From NCBI RefSeq assembly GCF_024298845.1, contig NZ_CP101156.1, positions 3,038,001 through 3,102,000 of the forward strand: a stretch of DNA of 64,000 nucleotides. Reading direction: 5' to 3'. A model generated the notes under the pieces. That model did no database searches and was not told where the DNA came from. It saw nothing but the letters and a program-made list of their open reading frames with translations. The translations under genes were made by a program, and so were the position numbers. Within the stretch, counting starts at the first letter, position 1, and each line of letters begins with the position of its first letter. The stretch is from Natronosalvus amylolyticus. GTDB taxonomy: Archaea > Halobacteriota > Halobacteria > Halobacteriales > Natrialbaceae. Shown piece by piece: positions 1-9,881 of this stretch.

Positions 1-1
1 T

Positions 2-3000
2 CAGGGCGGATTCGACGCGGATAACGAAAAGTTCGCACTGAATCTCTTCGAGGAACTGATGGACGAAGGCGTCGTCCTCTGGGACGAAGGCCACGACCAG
101 TTCGGCGGTCTCGCGCTGGAGAACTATCACTCGTTCCGGCAGTACGCTGCCGATTCGGGCTACGACCTCGAGGCGACGACGAACCTGCTCGGGACCGCTT
201 CGCTGTTGTTCCCGTCGACGGCCAGCCAGGTCGCTCCCGACGGCGGGCCGTTGACCGACTCGAGCCACGTCGCCGTCTGGGCGGAACCGAGCGCCCAAAA
301 CGTCGACGACGACGGTGACGAAGCGTCCCATATTTACGAAAATGTGGAGATTCCGCTCGTCTCTCGAGACGGTGACGTTGTCGGGTTCGGGACGCCGGAA
401 CTGATCGAAGACGGCGATATGACCGAGGCGAACGAACGGTTCGTCTTGAACGTCCTCGAGGATACGGTCGGGAATTCGGGAACGGTCGTCTGGGACGACG
501 CCCACGAGAGCTTTTATGACTCGTCGACGTTCGGCGAGTTCGCCGATGCAATCGAAGCCGAGGGCTACGAATTCGAGGCCAGCGAGGACCTGCTCGCGGG
601 CGGGGAGAACGTCGACACTCTCGAGTTCTTCTCGACGGCGAGTTTGCTCGACGCCGACGAGCAACCGCTGACCGACGACTCGCTGGTGGCTGTCTGGGCC
701 GAACCGACGGCCGAAAACGTCGACGAAGCCGGCGATGGCTACGTCAGCTACGACCAGGCCGATGCGGACATTCCGCTCGTCGCGGTCGATGGCAACGTCG
801 TCGGGTTTGGCGCGGAACTCGGACCCGATGCCAGCGATGTCGATGCCAACCGCGAACTCATCGTCGATATTTGGGCAGATAGAATCGGCGCGAACGGGAC
901 CGTGCTCTACGACGAGAGCCACGACCAGGAACTGTCGCTGTCTGACTACTCACAACTGCAATCGCTCGCTGCCGACCGCGGCTTCTCGCTCGAGGCGACC
1001 GATGACCTCGAGGCAGACCTGTCCGAGGCCGATGGCGTGATGCTGACGACGTTCGCGACCGCGTTCACCGCAGACGAACGCGCTACACTCACCGACTTCG
1101 TCGACGACGGCGGGAGTGTCTTCATCCACGACCAGGCCGACTTCGGCGGCCACGAGACGGCGAACCTGAACGCGGTCACCGAGACGCTCGAGGTGAGTTT
1201 CCGCTTCAACTCGGATCAGGTACTCGACGAGGAAAACAGCGGCTGGGCTCCCTTCGTCGTCCAGACGACGAACGTCAACGAGGCGTTCGACTTCTTCGGT
1301 GGGAGCGAGAGCGACGAGGTTGGAATCGCAGCCGCCGACGCCGTCGCCATCGCGTCTCCCGCAGATGCCTATACCGATGCGGAACTCGAGGCACTGGAGA
1401 GCCACGTCGTCGACGGCGGCGCACTCTTCCTGTTCGACGAGTCCGAGTTCGTCAACGAGGAGACGGCGAATCTGAACGAAATCGCCGAGACGCTCGAGGT
1501 GGCGTTCCGGTTCAACGCCGATCAGGTCGAAGACGACGCGAACAACGTCAGCGGCCAGCCGTTTTTGCCGACCACGACGAACTTCAACGGGGGGTTCGAT
1601 CTGTTCGAGGGCCTCGAGAGCCCCGGCCTCGAGGACGCCCAGGGACTCGTCGTCACCTCGCCCACGGAGTCGTTCAGCGGGGCGGAACTCGACGCACTCG
1701 AATCGTTCCGCGACGATGGTGGGGCGATTTTCCTGTTCGATCAGTCCGACTTCGGCGGACAGGGGAACGACTCGTTCGGTTTCGACGAGACCGAGAACCT
1801 CAACGCGATTGCCGACGCGTTGGCCCTGTCGTTTCGCTTTAACTCGGACCAGGTCAACGATCTGGGTGATTTCGACATCGAAACGGGGAACTTCAACACC
1901 GATTACGACTACTTCGCCGACCGCGAGAAGGCCATCGGGGTCGAGTTCGAGCGGGACGAAGCCTATTACGGGCGCGTAGTTCGGGTCTTCGACGGTGACA
2001 CGTTCGAGGTCGAGTTCGACACCGAGTTCGATTACCGGGACGTCATCCGGAACGTCGGGATGGACACGGCGGAGACGGCTCCCGCGACGAACGACCCCGA
2101 GGAGTGGTTCGGCATCGAGGACCTCGATCACCTCGACACCTGGGGCTCGAACGCGACGAACTTCGCCCTCGACGTGATGGCTCCAGACGCACAGGCCGGC
2201 GAGTCAGACGTCGAGGGTCGCCGGGTGAAGGTGACCTTCGACGAGGCAGAACCCCTCCGGGGGAACTACGGTCGCCTCCTGTCGTACATGTACTACGACC
2301 CCGAGGACTACGACGCCACCCCCGACACAGGGGACTTTTCGGTCAACTACAATCTGGAAGCAGTCGAGAAGGGCTATGCTCGCGTGTACTCCTCCGGGTT
2401 CGCGAAACACGACACCTTCGCCGCTGCCGAGGAAGCCGCCCTCGCCGACGGACGCCGAGTCTGGTCGGCGGCCGATTTCGACGCCCTCGAGGAGATCAGA
2501 AACGACCCCTTCGAGGAGGTGTTCGTCCCGCGGGCCTCAAGCGTCACGACCGCGAGCGGGCCACTCGCTGACGACCGTGCGCCACTGTATGCCGGCGAGA
2601 CTGCTCACCAGGAGGCGCTCGACGACGGTGGGGCGTTCGACGAGTACGAGGACGCTCCGCTCGTCGGCGTCGATCAGGACAACGCGGTCGCCGTTGTCGG
2701 CGGGATCATGGTGAACGAGGCCTACGAGGAAGGGGCCGGATTCGAGGCGGACACCAGCGAGTACGGCAACTACGCGTTCTTCGCCAACCTCGCTCGATAC
2801 CTCTCGGACAACGACGGCCACTTCCTGCTCGAGGGTGGACACGGCCAGTTCGGGGCCGAGGGCTCGGTCTCCCTCGAGCGCGTCGAGTTCTTCCTCCGCT
2901 TTGTCGAGGGGGTCGGCAACCGACTGCGCCAGATCAACGATGTGGTGCACACGTTGCCCGAGGCGGACGACCCGACGGTCGTCTTCCTCACTGCGCCTGA

Positions 3001-3442
3001 GCGAGCCTATACCGAGGCGGAACTGGCGGCACTGCGCGAGTACCGCGACGCGGGCGGTGCGGTGATCCTGGTCGGCTCTGCGGCGGCGACCGCCGACACC
3101 CGGGCAAAACTCAACGACGTCGCGGCCGGCCTCGGCTCTGACCTGCGGCTCAACGACGACCGTATCGTGGACGGTGATGCGAACCTCGTCGACGATCCCG
3201 AACTGCCGGTTACCGGACGGTTCGACGAGTCCTTCCCACTGTTCGACCCATTCGGTGAGAACCCGATGCTCGTTCCCGAGGTGCAAGCCTACCTCGAGCG
3301 CATCGCGAACGAGGACGGCCTCATCGACCGGGCCGCACTCGACGGCGCAATCGAGGACTGGTCCGAAAACCGGATCGACAGTCGAACGCTCGAGGCAGTC
3401 GTCGAGGCTCACGAGGAGCAGGCTGTTGTCGCGGAGGTGTAA
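2..3442 (+). CDS. Large DUF4350-like repeat protein with internal thermonuclease (SNase-like) domain, 5' partial
   Basis: The frame is open from base 2, so the start lies outside the window. The visible ~1,146 residues are repeated modules of about 130-140 residues. Each begins with a motif like GTVVWDDAHES or GTVLYDESHDQ and contains a D-D-G-G-(A/S)-(V/I/L)-F turn, which resembles the DUF4350 / GATase-like fold. Between about 1930 and 2480 lies a staphylococcal-nuclease-like segment (YYGRVVRVFDGDTFEVEF, then RGNYGRLLSYMYY and EKGYARVY). In this family it is a Ca-dependent nuclease fold. After it the DUF4350-like modules resume. The next gene starts 3 bases after the stop, so the two are probably co-transcribed. 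Export is likely, but the N-terminus is not visible. Substrate unknown. Confidence 0.8.
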   Translation, partial: QGGFDADNEKFALNLFEELMDEGVVLWDEGHDQFGGLALENYHSFRQYAADSGYDLEATTNLLGTASLLFPSTASQVAPDGGPLTDSSHVAVWAEPSAQNVDDDGDEASHIYENVEIPLVSRDGDVVGFGTPELIEDGDMTEANERFVLNVLEDTVGNSGTVVWDDAHESFYDSSTFGEFADAIEAEGYEFEASEDLLAGGENVDTLEFFSTASLLDADEQPLTDDSLVAVWAEPTAENVDEAGDGYVSYDQADADIPLVAVDGNVVGFGAELGPDASDVDANRELIVDIWADRIGANGTVLYDESHDQELSLSDYSQLQSLAADRGFSLEATDDLEADLSEADGVMLTTFATAFTADERATLTDFVDDGGSVFIHDQADFGGHETANLNAVTETLEVSFRFNSDQVLDEENSGWAPFVVQTTNVNEAFDFFGGSESDEVGIAAADAVAIASPADAYTDAELEALESHVVDGGALFLFDESEFVNEETANLNEIAETLEVAFRFNADQVEDDANNVSGQPFLPTTTNFNGGFDLFEGLESPGLEDAQGLVVTSPTESFSGAELDALESFRDDGGAIFLFDQSDFGGQGNDSFGFDETENLNAIADALALSFRFNSDQVNDLGDFDIETGNFNTDYDYFADREKAIGVEFERDEAYYGRVVRVFDGDTFEVEFDTEFDYRDVIRNVGMDTAETAPATNDPEEWFGIEDLDHLDTWGSNATNFALDVMAPDAQAGESDVEGRRVKVTFDEAEPLRGNYGRLLSYMYYDPEDYDATPDTGDFSVNYNLEAVEKGYARVYSSGFAKHDTFAAAEEAALADGRRVWSAADFDALEEIRNDPFEEVFVPRASSVTTASGPLADDRAPLYAGETAHQEALDDGGAFDEYEDAPLVGVDQDNAVAVVGGIMVNEAYEEGAGFEADTSEYGNYAFFANLARYLSDNDGHFLLEGGHGQFGAEGSVSLERVEFFLRFVEGVGNRLRQINDVVHTLPEADDPTVVFLTAPERAYTEAELAALREYRDAGGAVILVGSAAATADTRAKLNDVAAGLGSDLRLNDDRIVDGDANLVDDPELPVTGRFDESFPLFDPFGENPMLVPEVQAYLERIANEDGLIDRAALDGAIEDWSENRIDSRTLEAVVEAHEEQAVVAEV

Positions 3443-3444
3443 TA

Positions 3445-5991
3445 ATGCGCTCTCGAAACAGTCGCCTCGGCGTCGTTGCGCTGACGCTCGTCCTGTGTCT
3501 CGCGGCCGTCGCGGGCGTCCCGTTCGTCCTCGGCATGGCTGACGCCGACGCGACGCTGTCGGTCGACTCGAACGAGGCGGGTGAACCGGCCGAACACACC
3601 TGGGAACTGACTGGGGTCGACTTCGAGGGCGAGGTCGACGAGATTACTCTCCAGTACCCCGAGGGTGCGAGTTTTGACGGGGTAACGAACGAGGATGTCA
3701 CCGTCGAAATCCAGCGCGAGGGCGAGACGGAACCGACGGAGATCAGCGTCAACAGCGATTCCTACGCGGGCGACACGGCGACACTCGATCTTAGCGGCGT
3801 CTTCAACACGGACGTCGACGGTCCCGTGATCGTGACGGTTGCCGACCTCAGGAACCCGCCCGAAGGTGACCACGAAGCGACGCTCACGCTCGAGGGAGCG
3901 GACGATTCGCTCTCGGTATCCGACGCATTCGAGACCGAGGGGGACTACGAGGTGCCGGAACCGCCGGAAGCTGAGGCGACGCTCGCTCTCGAGCCGACGG
4001 ACGCCGGCGAATCCGCCGTCCACACCTGGACGCTTTCGGCCGTCGACTTCGGTGACGACGAAATCGAGACGATCACCGTCGAGTATCCCGATGGGACGGA
4101 TTTCGACGGGGTGACGAACGACGACGTTACCGTCGAAATCGACCGTACGGGTGACGGCGAGCGAACCGAGATTAGCGTCAACAGTGATTCCTACGACGGC
4201 GAGCGGGCGACCTTCGACCTTAGCGGCGTGTTCAACACGAACGTCGGTGGCGACGTCGTGGTCGCCATCGACGGTCTCGAGAATCCGCCGGCTGGCGATT
4301 ACGCGGCCTCGATCACGCTTACTAGCGAGGATCGAACCAAAACCCTCGAGGCACCGTTCGAAACGACGGCCGACGCCGAACCGGTTCTCGAGGCGACCGT
4401 GTTCGCAGACGGAGGGCCGTACGCGAACGAACCGGTCGTGCTCGAGCTCGAAGGAACCGTGGCCTTCGTGACGACCGACGAAGACGGGGTCGTGACGGTC
4501 GACGTCCCTGCAACCGGCAGCTACGGCGTGACGGTCACGAGCCAGGGTGATGGCACGGCGACGGACACGGTTTCCGTCGACGGCCAGACCGGCGCTACTT
4601 TCGACCTCACGCGTGCCGAGTCGGGCGCTTTCGAGGCGACCGTGGCCGACGAGGACGGCGACCCACTTCCCGACGGGACCCTCGTGACCTTCAGCGGCGA
4701 CGACGGCTTCGGGCCGGACAGAACTGGCCAACTCGAGGACGGCTCGGTGCACATTACGGGCGTCGAACCCGGTAGCTACGAGATTACGGCCGAGACCGAC
4801 GACCTCGGGATGACCGACCCCGTCTCCGTCGAGGTGACGGCTGCCGAAACGACGGCCGTGTCAGTCGGCTACGGCGACGAGCAAACGGCCCTCGAGGGCA
4901 GCGTTCGAACACCCGACGGAACCGTCCTGGCCGACGAACTCGTCGCACTCGAGCTCTTCGGGGACGACGACCGCGTCGAACTTCTATCGACCGACGAGGA
5001 CGGCGCGTTCGCACTCGAGGATATCGAACCTGGGGAGTACGAACTCGCCGTGACTGGGCAGGGATTCGACACGAGCGAGTCGGTCTCCGTGGGTATCGAA
5101 GCCGGTGAGACGGCATCGGTCGAACTGGTGCTGGCCGACTCGGCTCCCGGAGCTTTCGAAGCGACCGTAACAGACGAAGACGGCGACCCACTCCGGGACG
5201 GGACGTTCGTCACGTTCAGCGGCGACGACGGCTTCGGCCCGGACAGAACGGGCCAGATCGAAGACGGTTCGGTACGGATTACGGGGGTCGAGCCCGGAAC
5301 CTACGCCGTCACCGCGACGACGACCGAGTTGGGGAGCACCGAACCGGTGACCCTCGATATCGGCGCGGAAACGACCGAAGCCACGTTCAGCTATCGGACC
5401 GTCGAGGACGTCGATACGGTCGTGATCGACGGAACCACGGCGACGGAGTCTCTCGAGGTGGGAAGCGTCGAGGGTGACGTGATCGTCACCGGCGCGGCCA
5501 CAATCGAAGACGAACTCCTGATTCGGGGCGACGTCGGTGGCGACGTCGTGCTATCCGGTGGGAGCACCGTCGGCGATCTGACCGTCGAGGGGGACGTCGA
5601 CGGCGGCGTTCTCGTGACCGGGTTCGTCACGGTCGACCGACTGACCGTCATGGGAAGCGTCGGCGAATCGGTCGAACTCCGGGGGGCCAGCCTGGTTCGC
5701 GAGGATCTTTCGGCAGGTGAGATCGACGACGACCTGACGCTCCAGGGCGTCTCGACCGTGGGCGGCGACCTCACTTCGGGTGCCGTCGGCGGAGATGTCA
5801 GCTTGCAGGGCGTGCCCCTCGTCCGCGGCGATCTCACCATCGAGACGCTCGAGGGCAGCCTCGAGCGACGCGGGAATCCCACCGTTGGCGGCGACATCGT
5901 CGTCGACGGTGAGGTGTCCGAGGACTCGAGCGGTCCTAGCGGACCCGGCGCAGGGAACGGCGCTGGTGGCCCGGTCTTCGTCTTCGGCTAA
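3445..5991 (+). CDS. Secreted protein: two Ig-like repeats, carboxypeptidase-regulatory-like domains and a bactofilin-like beta-helix tail
   Basis: This 848-residue protein starts with a Sec-type signal (RNSR then VVALTLVLCLAAVAGV). Two ~135-residue repeats follow (each with SVNSDSY and LSGVFNT), then three carboxypeptidase-regulatory-like beta-sandwich modules. Two of those modules share the string VTFSGDDGFGPDRTGQ. From about residue 650 to 820 is a short-period repeat (GDVIVTGAATI, GDVVLSGGSTV, GGVLVTGFVTV) typical of polymer-forming right-handed beta helices. The tail is Ser/Gly/Pro rich. It lies directly downstream of the thermonuclease-repeat gene. No catalytic residues were recognised, so a structural or adhesive surface role is inferred. 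Confidence 0.8.
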   Translation: MRSRNSRLGVVALTLVLCLAAVAGVPFVLGMADADATLSVDSNEAGEPAEHTWELTGVDFEGEVDEITLQYPEGASFDGVTNEDVTVEIQREGETEPTEISVNSDSYAGDTATLDLSGVFNTDVDGPVIVTVADLRNPPEGDHEATLTLEGADDSLSVSDAFETEGDYEVPEPPEAEATLALEPTDAGESAVHTWTLSAVDFGDDEIETITVEYPDGTDFDGVTNDDVTVEIDRTGDGERTEISVNSDSYDGERATFDLSGVFNTNVGGDVVVAIDGLENPPAGDYAASITLTSEDRTKTLEAPFETTADAEPVLEATVFADGGPYANEPVVLELEGTVAFVTTDEDGVVTVDVPATGSYGVTVTSQGDGTATDTVSVDGQTGATFDLTRAESGAFEATVADEDGDPLPDGTLVTFSGDDGFGPDRTGQLEDGSVHITGVEPGSYEITAETDDLGMTDPVSVEVTAAETTAVSVGYGDEQTALEGSVRTPDGTVLADELVALELFGDDDRVELLSTDEDGAFALEDIEPGEYELAVTGQGFDTSESVSVGIEAGETASVELVLADSAPGAFEATVTDEDGDPLRDGTFVTFSGDDGFGPDRTGQIEDGSVRITGVEPGTYAVTATTTELGSTEPVTLDIGAETTEATFSYRTVEDVDTVVIDGTTATESLEVGSVEGDVIVTGAATIEDELLIRGDVGGDVVLSGGSTVGDLTVEGDVDGGVLVTGFVTVDRLTVMGSVGESVELRGASLVREDLSAGEIDDDLTLQGVSTVGGDLTSGAVGGDVSLQGVPLVRGDLTIETLEGSLERRGNPTVGGDIVVDGEVSEDSSGPSGPGAGNGAGGPVFVFG

Positions 5992-6229
5992 CCGGATTGT
6001 CGATTTTCCGAGTTGTTTTTTCGTTTGTTCAGGCCCTGTCTGGACAGGAGGCGTAGGTGTTCTGCTTTCGCGTCGACTCGCTGGTCGCCTTGGAGGGCAG
6101 GTAACCACCTGAAAAAGAGTGCGATAGTGGAAACCGCTTTGGCCTTCGAAATGATGAGAGCGCGTGAGAGATGGTGGGTGCCCATTCAAAATAACAATCT
6201 CTTTCTCACTCGAAAAGAAGCAGCCACCT

Positions 6230-7495
6230 ATGTCAATGGCTTCGTCGGAAGGGACACAGGAAACAGCCGACCCCGGGCCGACGGACCCGTCAGAGCGGAT
6301 CGTTTCACTCGATGCGCTGCGCGGGTTTGCCCTGCTCGGCATTCTGGTAATCAACATCTGGCTATTCGGGTTACCGACGGTGGCGTCGCTCAACCCGACG
6401 CTCTACGGGGACTTTACCGGCAGTAACTACCTCGCGTGGCTGGTCAGTCACGTCTTCTTCGAACAGAAGTTCGTCACCCTGTTTACGTTCCTGTTCGGGG
6501 CCGGCATGGTCCTCTTTCTGGAGTCGAAAAATCGGAAAGGACAGGCCGGGCGGAAGCTACACTTCAGCCGAACGTTCTGGCTGCTCGTGATCGGCCTCGG
6601 ACACGCCTACCTGCTCTGGTGGGGCGACATTCTCGTCTTCTACGCGCTCGCAGGATTCCTCGTGGTCTGGGTGTGGCGGTGGCGTCCGACGCGCCAGTTC
6701 ATTCTGGGAACGGTCATGTTCGCGATTCCGTCCGTGCTCTATCTGCTCACGGCGATTGGCTACTACTCACTCTCGGCGGATGGGCAGACCGAACTCGAGG
6801 CGGAACTGCTCGGTGCGTTCGGGGCCGACCTGTCGCCCGAGGCGGAGATCGCCGTCTACCAGGGTGGCTGGGTCGACCAGGTTGCACATCGTTTTCCCGT
6901 CATGCTCGAGTTTCACACCATCGGATTCCTCTTCGAAGTGCTCTGGATGGTTGGCGGGATGATGATAATCGGGATGGCGCTGTACAAGTGGGGCGTGTTG
7001 ACCAACGAGCGGAGCACCCGCTTTTACCGGCGGGCATTCGTCGGCTTCGGCGGGGCTGGCCTAGCACTCGTACTCGCCGGGGTGTGGTCCCGTGAGGCGG
7101 TTTCCTGGGAGACGCTGCCGGTGCTCACCCTCTCGTTCCAGTTCAATTACTGGGGTGCGCCGCTGCTCGCAGTTGGGTATCTCTCAGGAATCATGCTCCT
7201 CTGTCGCTGGGCCAGTGACGGGATGATCGTTACCGGCCTGGCCGCCGTGGGACGGACCGCGTTCTCGAACTATCTGCTCCAGACCGCCCTCGCGACGACG
7301 ATCTTCTACGGCTACGGCCTGGGCCTGTTCGGCCAGTTGAGCCGCCTCGAGTTGCTCGGCGTGGTCGTGTTGATCTGGGCGATCCAGATTCCCCTGTCGG
7401 TCTGGTGGCTCGAGCGATTCCGGTTTGGCCCGGTCGAGTGGGTGTGGCGAACGCTTACGTATCGGAGCAGACAGCCGTTTCGCCTCGAGGAGTGA
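6230..7495 (+). CDS. DUF418 family multi-pass membrane protein (YeiB-like)
   Basis: A ~421-residue membrane protein beginning MSMASSEGT. It has the family opening RIVSLDALRGFALLGILVIN, then about ten hydrophobic segments including FVTLFTFLFGAGMVLFLE. The C-terminal DUF418 block contains GRTAFSNYLLQT and ends PVEWVWRTLTY. An upstream in-frame ATG at 6164 would add a stretch unlike the family, so the start at 6230 is preferred. DUF418 proteins are proposed transporters or acyl-transfer-related membrane proteins with no settled substrate. The gene stands alone in its orientation here. Confidence 0.85.
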   Translation: MSMASSEGTQETADPGPTDPSERIVSLDALRGFALLGILVINIWLFGLPTVASLNPTLYGDFTGSNYLAWLVSHVFFEQKFVTLFTFLFGAGMVLFLESKNRKGQAGRKLHFSRTFWLLVIGLGHAYLLWWGDILVFYALAGFLVVWVWRWRPTRQFILGTVMFAIPSVLYLLTAIGYYSLSADGQTELEAELLGAFGADLSPEAEIAVYQGGWVDQVAHRFPVMLEFHTIGFLFEVLWMVGGMMIIGMALYKWGVLTNERSTRFYRRAFVGFGGAGLALVLAGVWSREAVSWETLPVLTLSFQFNYWGAPLLAVGYLSGIMLLCRWASDGMIVTGLAAVGRTAFSNYLLQTALATTIFYGYGLGLFGQLSRLELLGVVVLIWAIQIPLSVWWLERFRFGPVEWVWRTLTYRSRQPFRLEE

Positions 7496-7634
7496 GTGAC
7501 GATTCCGATATGTTCGGGGCGATATCGAACCGTTTGACGGCCCCATGTGATTGGGACGGTGTGCAGTGACCTCGAGACACTGCCTCCGCCCATATGTCGC
7601 TGCATTTATACGATCCTGCTTGATCGTTCCAGCC

Positions 7635-8159
7635 ATGACTAGTTTCACGGAAAAGACACACCAGGTGGTTCGGCCTCACCTCGCGAGCGGCGAACAGCTG
7701 AAAGCCGCCAGGAATGGGACGGGCGAACGCGAGGTCATCGCTGTCACTGACCGACGCCTCATCTCCTTGCACGTCGGTGAAAACGAAATCCAGTCGTTGA
7801 CCGCGACTTCGCTCGAGGATGTCGAAGCCGTCTCCTTCTATCGATACACGGAGGACGAGTACGATGTCGAAATGAAAAATTGGTCGGAGCTATTTATGCT
7901 CGGGGCACTCATCTCACTCGGCCTGTTCGGATACAGTGTCATCGACTCGAACGGGATCATCGGCGTCACCGGGGTGATTCTGACGCTCCTATTTGCCTTC
8001 GGTGCCCTCTGGGCGAGAGAACAAATGGAGCAAGCAGGCGACTCGTTTATCACTGCCTCGGTAACCACCAATCACGACGACACCAGTCGCACGTTCACCG
8101 TTCCTGGAGACGCTACCAGCGTTGTCGCTGCCCTGTCCGAAACCGCAGCGTCACCGTAG
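7635..8159 (+). CDS. PH-domain-like membrane protein
   Basis: 174 residues. The N-terminal half (EVIAVTDRRLISLHVGENEI then SLEDVEAVSFYRY) matches the bacterial PH-like domains that read 'ltdkRLi...'. Two hydrophobic segments follow (LFMLGALISLGLFGYSVI and IIGVTGVILTLLFAFGAL), then a short acidic beta-rich tail. An A/T-rich box (CATTTATA, about 7600) lies roughly 30 bases before the ATG at 7635, which favours this start over the in-frame alternative at 7551. Haloarchaea hold many such single-copy proteins; the role is unknown. Confidence 0.7.
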   Translation: MTSFTEKTHQVVRPHLASGEQLKAARNGTGEREVIAVTDRRLISLHVGENEIQSLTATSLEDVEAVSFYRYTEDEYDVEMKNWSELFMLGALISLGLFGYSVIDSNGIIGVTGVILTLLFAFGALWAREQMEQAGDSFITASVTTNHDDTSRTFTVPGDATSVVAALSETAASP

Positions 8160-8276
8160 GTGGCCTCGAGGCTGGAGGGGTGTATCAACCGTGTGATGTC
8201 GGTACGTCGCTCGAGGCGAACGAATTACTTCGGCACGAACTGTGATAAGCGAATGCCCAGGAAGTGATGGTTCGCA

Positions 8277-8447
8277 CTCGAGGGTGCTCGCGGTGGCCCC
8301 GGATTTGACCCCGTGTTTGCTCGCGTACTGGGTGGCCTTCCGATACTGTTCGACGGCCTCCCAGGCGTCGGAATAGGCCCCGCCGTCGAAGGTGCGCGCG
8401 AGCGTTTTGTCGGTCACGAACACGGGGTTTGTCATATCGGTACTCAC
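8277..8447 (-). pseudogene. N-terminal fragment of a haloarchaeal HTH-type protein
   Basis: The frame reads MSTDMTNPVFVTD, then AVEQYRKATQYASKHGVKSG and ATASTLE. This looks like the start of a haloarchaeal homeodomain-like HTH family. After ATASTLE the frame runs on as non-family sequence to a stop near 8151. The remaining part is absent, so it appears to be a truncated relic. Confidence 0.35.
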
Positions 8448-8781
8448 AGTGTGGGCGAAAGGGGTGTGTGTCGGTCTCGAGGCGAAATTTTGGGAATCGA
8501 CAGACGGAAGTGCTTCAAGGGGTCGCTGTAGGGCTTCCGTCAGACGCTAATTATCAATTTTGAAAGCCAATCAGGTCTGGTGACAGTCTTTTCTTCGGGG
8601 GTGGCCGATGTGTTTATTAGGGAGTACTGAGGCCACACTATCAGCATCGGGTGCAACGGAAGAGACAGAAAGTGACGGTTCGGGTGTGCGTGGGTGCATC
8701 CCCCTACCCGGCCCCGTCGGTTCGGGATTCGCGTCCCGGCAAATAAGTCTTCTTACCGTTCACAGGTGCTGTGATTCAACA
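8448..8781. other. Intergenic stretch upstream of the pilin gene
   Basis: No convincing gene is visible. An A/T-rich box (CAAATAAGT, about 8740-8748) lies roughly 40 bases before the pilin ATG and may be its promoter. Confidence 0.4.
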
Positions 8782-9204
8782 ATGCGAATGGAAAGCAAAA
8801 TTCAAACCGAAGACGAATCGTCCAGCCGGGCGGTATCGCCGGTCATTGGAGTCATCCTGATGGTTGCGATTACTGTTATTCTGGCTGCCGTGATTGCGGC
8901 GTTTGTGCTGGATCTCGGGCAGAGCTCGAGTGCAAATGTCAATGCAGGTGTGAGTATCGATGGTGATGGTACCTCGGAAGTGACAGTCAGTGTACAAAGT
9001 ATGGGGAACGCAGATGGCATCTTTGTTGTTAATGACTCAGGTGACCGGGTTACCGACTCAGATGGCAATGATATTGATCTGACGAGAGTTGGTGCCTCTG
9101 CTACTTTCGATAGCACTGGTTCGTATTCTGTAGTTGCATACACCGGAAATGACGCCGACGATACGGATGACGAAACAGCAATCAACAGTTTCGAAATCCC
9201 CTAA
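8782..9204 (+). CDS. Archaeal type IV pilin (PilA-like, DUF1628 N-terminus)
   Basis: 140 residues from the ATG at 8782. The N-terminus has a charged leader ending SSSR, followed by [16 protein letters not shown], the classic haloarchaeal prepilin pattern. PibD-type peptidase would cut after Arg16, leaving the hydrophobic H-domain that drives pilus assembly. The rest is an acidic beta-rich head ending INSFEIP. No other pilus gene (pilB/C) is adjacent, so it would rely on machinery encoded elsewhere. A longer in-frame start at 8608 would bury the signal and is rejected. Confidence 0.88.
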   Translation: MRMESKIQTEDESSSRAVSPVIGVILMVAITVILAAVIAAFVLDLGQSSSANVNAGVSIDGDGTSEVTVSVQSMGNADGIFVVNDSGDRVTDSDGNDIDLTRVGASATFDSTGSYSVVAYTGNDADDTDDETAINSFEIP

Positions 9205-9483
9205 TCAGTTCAATTAGCGAGGTAGAACTGATATTGCTGTAAAATAGTCCATCATATTGTCCGATAAGAACTAAATCTCGGACGTAATCGGCCCGATCGG
9301 GCCGCCCATGCCCACCAAAACACTCACTACCCACCGGGTTGCCGTCCGGCATACTACTCCGTTACGCGTCGATGTGCGTGTCGAACCGGACAACCGCTAT
9401 CGGTTCGACACCCACAGTCGGGCGTAACGAACCAGTACGCACATCCCGGACATAAATCTCAAACAACACCGAAACCGTGACGA

Positions 9484-9537
9484 CATGAAAGTCTGGCTCA
9501 GCCAGACCGAAGTTGCACAGTTCCTCGAGGCCAGTCT
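9484..9537 (+). pseudogene. Remnant of the N-terminus of a XerC/D-type integrase
   Basis: ATG at 9484 reads MKVWLSQTEVAQFLEASL, which resembles the start of short haloarchaeal tyrosine integrases (WLS.xEVxxLLxAA). The frame then loses similarity and stops at about 9617. Read as a relic of an older element at the same tRNA locus. Confidence 0.35.
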
Positions 9538-9581
9538 GCGTTGCTGGGGACGGGAGAGTGTTGCCACTCACGGTTCCGGCG

Positions 9582-9752
9582 CTACCAGTCGGGTTCGAGC
9601 TTTCCAATCGGTCTAGTGTCTCGACCAGGAGTTTTCCACAGCATCAGGTGCCTCGAGAAGCGAGCTGGGTCGTTCCCTGAATGCCGCCACTTCTCGATCG
9701 CCTCGCGGGCGACCGCTTGAGCGCTCTCGAAACTCGAGGATTGACTAGCATC
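9582..9752 (-). pseudogene. Coding-like fragment without a start codon
   Basis: The minus-strand frame reads SSSFESAQAVAREAIEKW, then DPARFSRHLMLWKTPGRD, and stops at 9582. It has the composition of a real haloarchaeal protein but begins directly after a stop codon with no ATG, GTG or TTG. It overlaps the integrase-like relic on the other strand, so at least one is decayed. Function unknown. Confidence 0.3.
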
Positions 9753-9761
9753 GAGATGCTA
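9746..9761. repeat. Perfect 16-bp palindrome TAGCATCGAGATGCTA
   Basis: A perfect dyad near the left boundary of the integrated element. It could be an operator or a short terminator hairpin. It is followed by an A/T-rich stretch. Confidence 0.4.
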
Positions 9762-9782
9762 AATTTACTCCTAGCAAAATAA

Positions 9783-9804
9783 CCGGCGAGATGGGATTCG
9801 AACC
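9783..9804 (-). other. tRNA 3'-end-like fragment (not the tRNA-Arg copy)
   Basis: The strand carries the T-loop and acceptor pattern TTCGAATCCCAT followed by CTCGCCGG. This is the end of a tRNA whose acceptor differs from the tRNA-Arg at 44058. No full cloverleaf surrounds it. It may be an attachment-site scar of another element. Confidence 0.4.
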
Positions 9805-9881
9805 ACGATCGCAGCAAAGCTGCTCCCTGCTTCGAACCCCACGTGAGCCGTTCCGCACGACTCACTGGCGTTCGTCGACGG

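Larger units (their letters stand above)
9205..9881. other. Gene-poor strip of decayed integration debris
   Basis: No intact gene is visible. The strip holds a 39-codon frame starting at 9308, an integrase-like start at 9484, an opposite-strand coding-like fragment (9582-9752), a perfect palindrome at 9746-9761, and a second tRNA 3'-end-like fragment at 9783-9804. This is what repeated integration and loss beside one tRNA would leave. Confidence 0.4.

Noticed and set aside
950-2131. Long antisense open frame inside the thermonuclease-repeat gene
   Set aside because: High GC at codon third positions creates long antisense frames; this one has Val/Arg/Glu-rich composition with no family pattern, while the plus frame has repeats and domains.
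2537-4752. Other long antisense frames under the first two genes
   Set aside because: Same shadow effect; no motifs, and the plus-strand proteins have signal peptides and repeats.
9362-9607. 81-codon minus-strand frame
   Set aside because: Lies across the integrase relic with no motif; likely chance.
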